Shown one piece after another: positions 59,891 to 64,000 of a DNA stretch of 64,000 nt; positions within the stretch are counted from its first letter, which is position 1, and each line of letters begins with the position of its first letter. The notes under the pieces are model-generated. The model worked only from the letters and a program-made list of their open reading frames with translations. It had not been told where the DNA came from and ran no database searches. The stretch comes from Segatella copri (GTDB lineage Bacteria > Bacteroidota > Bacteroidia > Bacteroidales > Bacteroidaceae). The DNA is taken from contig NZ_JAPDUW010000001.1 in the NCBI RefSeq assembly GCF_026015295.1, forward strand, positions 3,671,001-3,735,000. The letters are read 5' to 3'. A program made the translations under genes and the position numbers.

Positions 59891-60050
59891 TACTTTTGCT
59901 ATACATGAATTATTCCTAGATGATGTTTCTAATGATATTGTCTAGGAATAATATTAAAGATATAAGGCAAAGTGATTTGCCTCGTTGTTGACAAAGTCAA
60001 CACTTATATCTCTCTCGTCTTGGGGACTGGCGGTGGCCAGTCCCCTTTTT
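59891..60050 (+). ncRNA. Candidate small RNA or structured 3' region after the second sus operon
   Basis: A -7 motif TACTTTTG (59891-59898) with TTG (59866-59868) 22 bp upstream begins three bases after the stop codon. It is followed by three hairpins: TATTCCTAGA/TCTAGGAATA (59911-59950), AGGCAAA/TTTGCCT (59965-59982) and GTTGAC/GTCAAC (59987-60001). A strong terminator with a 10-bp stem GGGGACTGGC/GCCAGTCCCC (60022-60045) plus T run closes it. It could be an independent ~150-nt RNA or simply the operon's 3' end. Confidence 0.4.
60022..60050 (+). terminator. Terminator of the second sus operon
   Basis: Perfect 10-bp GC-rich stem, four-base loop and five to six T. Confidence 0.95.
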
Positions 60051-60110
60051 GAATTTATAAGAGAGATTTCTTGGTTAATGAGGGTGTGTCATAAGTCTGG
60101 ATAATAGTTG

Positions 60111-60198
60111 GTGTATAACAGTTGGCTACCGCATGCACAACAGGTGTTGTGCATGCGCATATCAGCTGTTATGCAAGCGCACAACAGCTGTTGTGCGA
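60111..60198. repeat. Tandem 22-bp repeat, palindromic core ACAACAGCTGTTGT
   Basis: Units 60133-60154, 60155-60176 and 60177-60198, plus a degenerate one at 60111-60132. Each is a near-palindrome around CAGCTG/CAGGTG flanked by GCGC or ATGC. Confidence 0.9.
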
Positions 60199-60217
60199 CC
60201 GAAGATACTGACTGTCT

Positions 60218-60315
60218 CAACAACATATCCTATCTCTTCCAACAACTTATTCTATCTCTTCCAACAACATATCCTATCTCTTTCAGCGTCATATCCTATC
60301 TCTTTCAACAAATAG
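60218..60315. repeat. Tandem 22-bp repeat, about 4.5 copies (CAACAACATATCC core)
   Basis: Units begin at 60218, 60240, 60262, 60284 and 60306 (partial). Same 22-bp pitch as the neighbouring palindromic array and as the arrays at 18.7-18.9 kb, but a different sequence. 22 is not a multiple of 3 and frames drift, so it is not coding. Confidence 0.92.
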
Positions 60316-60350
60316 AAGAGGGTGAATCATAAACTTATGACACATTCTCT

Positions 60351-61016
60351 TTATTTGTAGATGAAGTAGCTGCCTCCATCACTCTGGCAATATTTCTTCA
60401 GAAGCTCGATAATGTATTCGGCATTCTCGCGAACGTGCTGTTCGTCTCCGTCATATCCGTTGATGAGAACCACCAGATGGGTGGTGTCAATACTCATTTT
60501 GGTTCGCTCGTTGTCGCTGGTCGGGGTTCCTACACCACCTGTCTTGTCTCTGTAAACAGGCAGACCTTCTATATTAATCATGCCTCTGCCGATGCCTTCG
60601 TATGGTTCGTTGGCTTTGCCTACGCCCAGGGTCAGGGTGTCGCCTTCAAACTTGTCTGCATCAAATCCGCCGATGCTGTAGCCGTAGGCTATGCTCGCCA
60701 GGTTCACCAGGTCCACCAGCGTATCTCTCTGGTAGAGTTCCTTGCCCTGGAGCATTCTGCGGATAAGGGCTTCTGATGCCGGACGGTAACGCGAAGGATC
60801 CTTGCCGCAGGCACGGTACACTTTTCGGGTGGCGGCAATTCCACTCATCTCTTTCAGCGATTCCGTGGTCAGCGTCTCTTTGTACTTTTCGCCAAGTGCA
60901 TGAATCTCATCCCAAAGTTCCTGGCAATAAGGGGTGTTTACCACATTGGCTTCCACGCATGCTCCCACAAAGGTGGGACATACCGATTCGATTTCTTCTG
61001 ATACAATAATTTTCAT
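60351..61016 (-). CDS. B3/B4 tRNA-binding-domain protein (PheT-like)
   Basis: 221 residues. The B3/B4 fold of phenylalanyl-tRNA synthetase beta subunit stands alone: AATRKVYRACGKDPSRYRPA-SEALIRRML and LYQRDTLVDLVNLASIAYGY, then GGFDADKFEGDTLTLGVGKA and a DNERTKMSIDTTHLVVLING ending. Stand-alone B3/B4 proteins may edit or bind tRNA or amino acids; the role is unproven. The start at 61016 is chosen because an upstream frame crosses the -7 element. Monocistronic. Confidence 0.88.
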   Translation of the reverse strand: MKIIVSEEIESVCPTFVGACVEANVVNTPYCQELWDEIHALGEKYKETLTTESLKEMSGIAATRKVYRACGKDPSRYRPASEALIRRMLQGKELYQRDTLVDLVNLASIAYGYSIGGFDADKFEGDTLTLGVGKANEPYEGIGRGMINIEGLPVYRDKTGGVGTPTSDNERTKMSIDTTHLVVLINGYDGDEQHVRENAEYIIELLKKYCQSDGGSYFIYK

Positions 61017-61058
61017 GATGAATTTCCGTTTTCTGTTAAACCTAACTGATTGATAGGG

Positions 61059-61089
61059 CAAAAGTACGAAGAAATATTGGAATAGCCAA
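61059..61089 (-). promoter_or_regulatory. Promoter of the B3/B4-domain gene
   Basis: Minus strand: -7 TACTTTTG (61059-61066), 20-bp gap, -33 TTG (61087-61089). Confidence 0.75.
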
Positions 61090-61188
61090 AAGTTCAGTCT
61101 ATTTATGTATATAATAAGGTGTAAAAATAGTTTAAATGTTTATAACTGTTAAATATTTGACTAAAATGAAACTTTTTTGTGAAAAGAT

Positions 61189-61219
61189 TTGGTGGAATGA
61201 AAAATAGTTAGTACTTTTG
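61189..61219 (+). promoter_or_regulatory. rRNA operon promoter
   Basis: -33 TTTG (61188-61191) and -7 TACTTTTG (61212-61219), 20-bp gap, ~250 bases before the 16S gene. No second promoter was seen in the leader. Confidence 0.8.
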
Positions 61220-61265
61220 CACTCGCTTTTGAGAAATACACTTTCTCTTAGCGATTAAAGAAAGA

Positions 61266-61309
61266 GTTCTTTGAAAGATTTTACATAAACAGACAAGTAG
61301 TACAAGAAG
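61266..61309 (+). promoter_or_regulatory. rRNA leader: boxA-like antitermination site and 16S processing arm
   Basis: GTTCTTTGAAAGA (61266-61278) is boxA-like. GTACAAGAAG (61300-61309) is perfectly complementary to CTTCTTGTAC (63060-63069) after the 16S gene, forming the stem that RNase III-type processing would cut. Confidence 0.6.
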
Positions 61310-61470
61310 CGGTTAACTTCTTAGAAATAAGAAAGTTGACTGGGTAAAAGAAACGAACCGTCAAGCAATTGACAAGTCAGGTTTACTAAGCTTCAATAAA
61401 CGAAAAGGATATTCGTCCTAAGTACAGACAACAAACAAACCAAGCCGCAAGGCTAGGTAAAAATGATATT

Positions 61471-63005
<1,535 letters not shown>

Positions 63006-63350
63006 TGGAGAGACGAATTTCCTATGAAGATATAGGAATCTGATTAAAAGTTCGCTTCTCTTCTTGTACGCACCATCTGTTTAATTAAATACAGGAGACT
63101 GGGATTCCTTATACATTATATAATATATAGGGATGGCTCAAGCAAAATGGTTCAACTCCACAATCTCCACCATGCCTTTTAAGGCAAGAAGATCTTTGAC
63201 ATATTGACACAAGCAAAACTGTAAGTAATGAACTTTAGTTCAGACTAAAGTGAATCAAATCGCAAGATGAGATTTCACAAGTTAGAATACAGCTGAAAGT
63301 ATGAGCTACTTATTCGCTGTCAGTTCAACTGATAGCAAATACAGTCGTAA
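63006..63350 (+). other. 16S-23S internal transcribed spacer without tRNA genes
   Basis: ~345 bases. No tRNA-Ile or tRNA-Ala cloverleaf is present. A second boxA-like GATCTTTGACATA (63191-63203) and the 3' arm of the 16S processing stem (63060-63069) are visible. Confidence 0.8.
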
Positions 63351-64000
63351 AGAAAGTAAGAAAGGGCGTATGGCGGATGCCTAGGCTCACGGAGGCGATG
63401 AAGGACGTGATAAGCTGCGATAAGCTTCGGGTAGGTGCAAATAACCTTTGATCCGGAGATTTCCGAATGGGACAACCTAGCCGTCTGAAGGACGGTTACT
63501 CAATCTTCAAGATTGAGAGCTAACGCAGGGAACTGAAACATCTTAGTACCTGCAGGAAGAGAAAATAAATGAATGATTCCCCCAGTAGTGGCGAGCGAAC
63601 GGGGAACAGCCCAAACCGTTGACGTCGCAAGGCGCCAGCGGGGTTGTAGGACCGCGACATTGTACTGAAATGGTGAGTGGAAGTATCTGGAAAGTTACAT
63701 CACAGAAGGTGATAATCCTGTACACGAAGCCAGATCAGGCATAGCGGTATCCTGAGTAACGCGGGACACGAGGAATCCTGCGCGAATCTGCCGGGACCAT
63801 CCGGTAAGGCTAAATACTCCCGTGAGACCGATAGCGAACGAGTACTGTGAAGGAAAGGTGAAAAGAACCCCGAGCAGGGGAGTGAAATAGTTCCTGAAAC
63901 CATACGCCTACAAGCGGTCGGAGCATCGTAAGATGTGACGGCGTGCCTTTTGCATAATGATCCTACGAGTTACCGTCACTGGCGAGGTTGAGTGTCATGA
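63351..64000 (+). rRNA. rrl: 23S ribosomal RNA, 5' part
   Basis: Starts with the domain I signature GCGTATGGCGGATGCCTAGG, then AGGCGATGAAGGACGTGATA. Also present are AGTGGCGAGCGAACGGGGAA and GAAGGAAAGGTGAAAAGAAC. About 650 of ~2900 bases are in the window. The exact 5' end is estimated. Confidence 0.95.

Noticed and set aside
60108..60332. 74-residue reading frame across the 22-bp repeats
   Set aside because: The repeat length is not a multiple of three, so the peptide has no real periodicity; no start signals.
63006..63350. tRNA-like GGCTCAAGC...GGTTCAAC segment in the spacer
   Set aside because: No acceptor, D or anticodon stems can be formed around it.

Overview
The window is a chromosomal segment of a Prevotellaceae bacterium, probably a Segatella/Prevotella copri-like gut species. 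Support: a near-complete Bacteroidota-type 16S rRNA gene, Bacteroidota promoters (TTG near -33, TAnnTTTG near -7) in front of most transcription units, SusC/SusD pairs, GH32/GH43/GH115 glycan enzymes, a PorT-like protein and many low-GC rho-independent terminators.

Layout. (1) 0-2 kb: 3' part of a GH43 gene cut by the window edge. (2) 2-13.6 kb: mostly minus-strand housekeeping: PorT-like protein, a 55-residue 2[4Fe-4S] ferredoxin (plus strand), an ExbB-ExbD-ExbD-TonB-PstS-like-TPR energy-transduction operon, an aminotransferase, RibBA and an LptF/LptG permease. (3) 13.8-14.25 kb: tRNA-Met, then a non-coding stretch with four DnaA-box-like 9-mers. Genes to its left are mostly minus and to its right mostly plus, so this is a candidate replication origin. 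(4) 14.25-41.7 kb: a fructan utilisation region. It holds a fructose-type hybrid two-component sensor, a kinase-less relative of that sensor, two secreted GH32 enzymes, a SusC/SusD pair, a second TonB-receptor-like barrel, an MFS sugar transporter and a fructokinase. Five promoters carry a GTTCAT/ATGAAC operator set at 35 or 56 bp (two extra helical turns) from the -7 element. One of them drives no gene, only an apparent ~190-nt RNA. Between these lie dinB, two ATPase genes, and a separate minus-strand unit of a membrane LytTR regulator, a TonB receptor and a small periplasmic protein, with a four-repeat 20-bp-phased operator. (5) 42-53 kb: ilvE, a reduced GH115-like protein, Mrp ATPase, a TolC-HlyD-ABC-ABC export operon without an ATPase, and a FimB/Mfa2-like lipoprotein. 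(6) 53-60 kb: a HAD phosphatase and a second SusC/SusD/lipoprotein operon. (7) 60-64 kb: a B3/B4-domain protein, then the rRNA operon (promoter, boxA-like leader, 16S, a spacer without tRNA genes, start of 23S).

How the fructan genes would work together (inference from families): SusC/SusD imports fructan fragments across the outer membrane, the GH32 enzymes release fructose, the MFS carrier takes fructose into the cytoplasm and the PfkB kinase phosphorylates it. The periplasmic domain of the hybrid sensor binds fructose and activates the shared operators. The kinase-less sensor, just upstream of susC and with a near-identical DNA-recognition helix, probably acts on the same or similar sites.

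Non-coding structure is unusually rich: two intergenic loci with tandem repeats of exactly 22 bp but unrelated sequence, a GTTAAC-rich inverted-repeat element present at two loci, a recurring TATATAATAAGGTGTAA motif, and two candidate small RNAs. No CRISPR array, integrase or transposase was seen.
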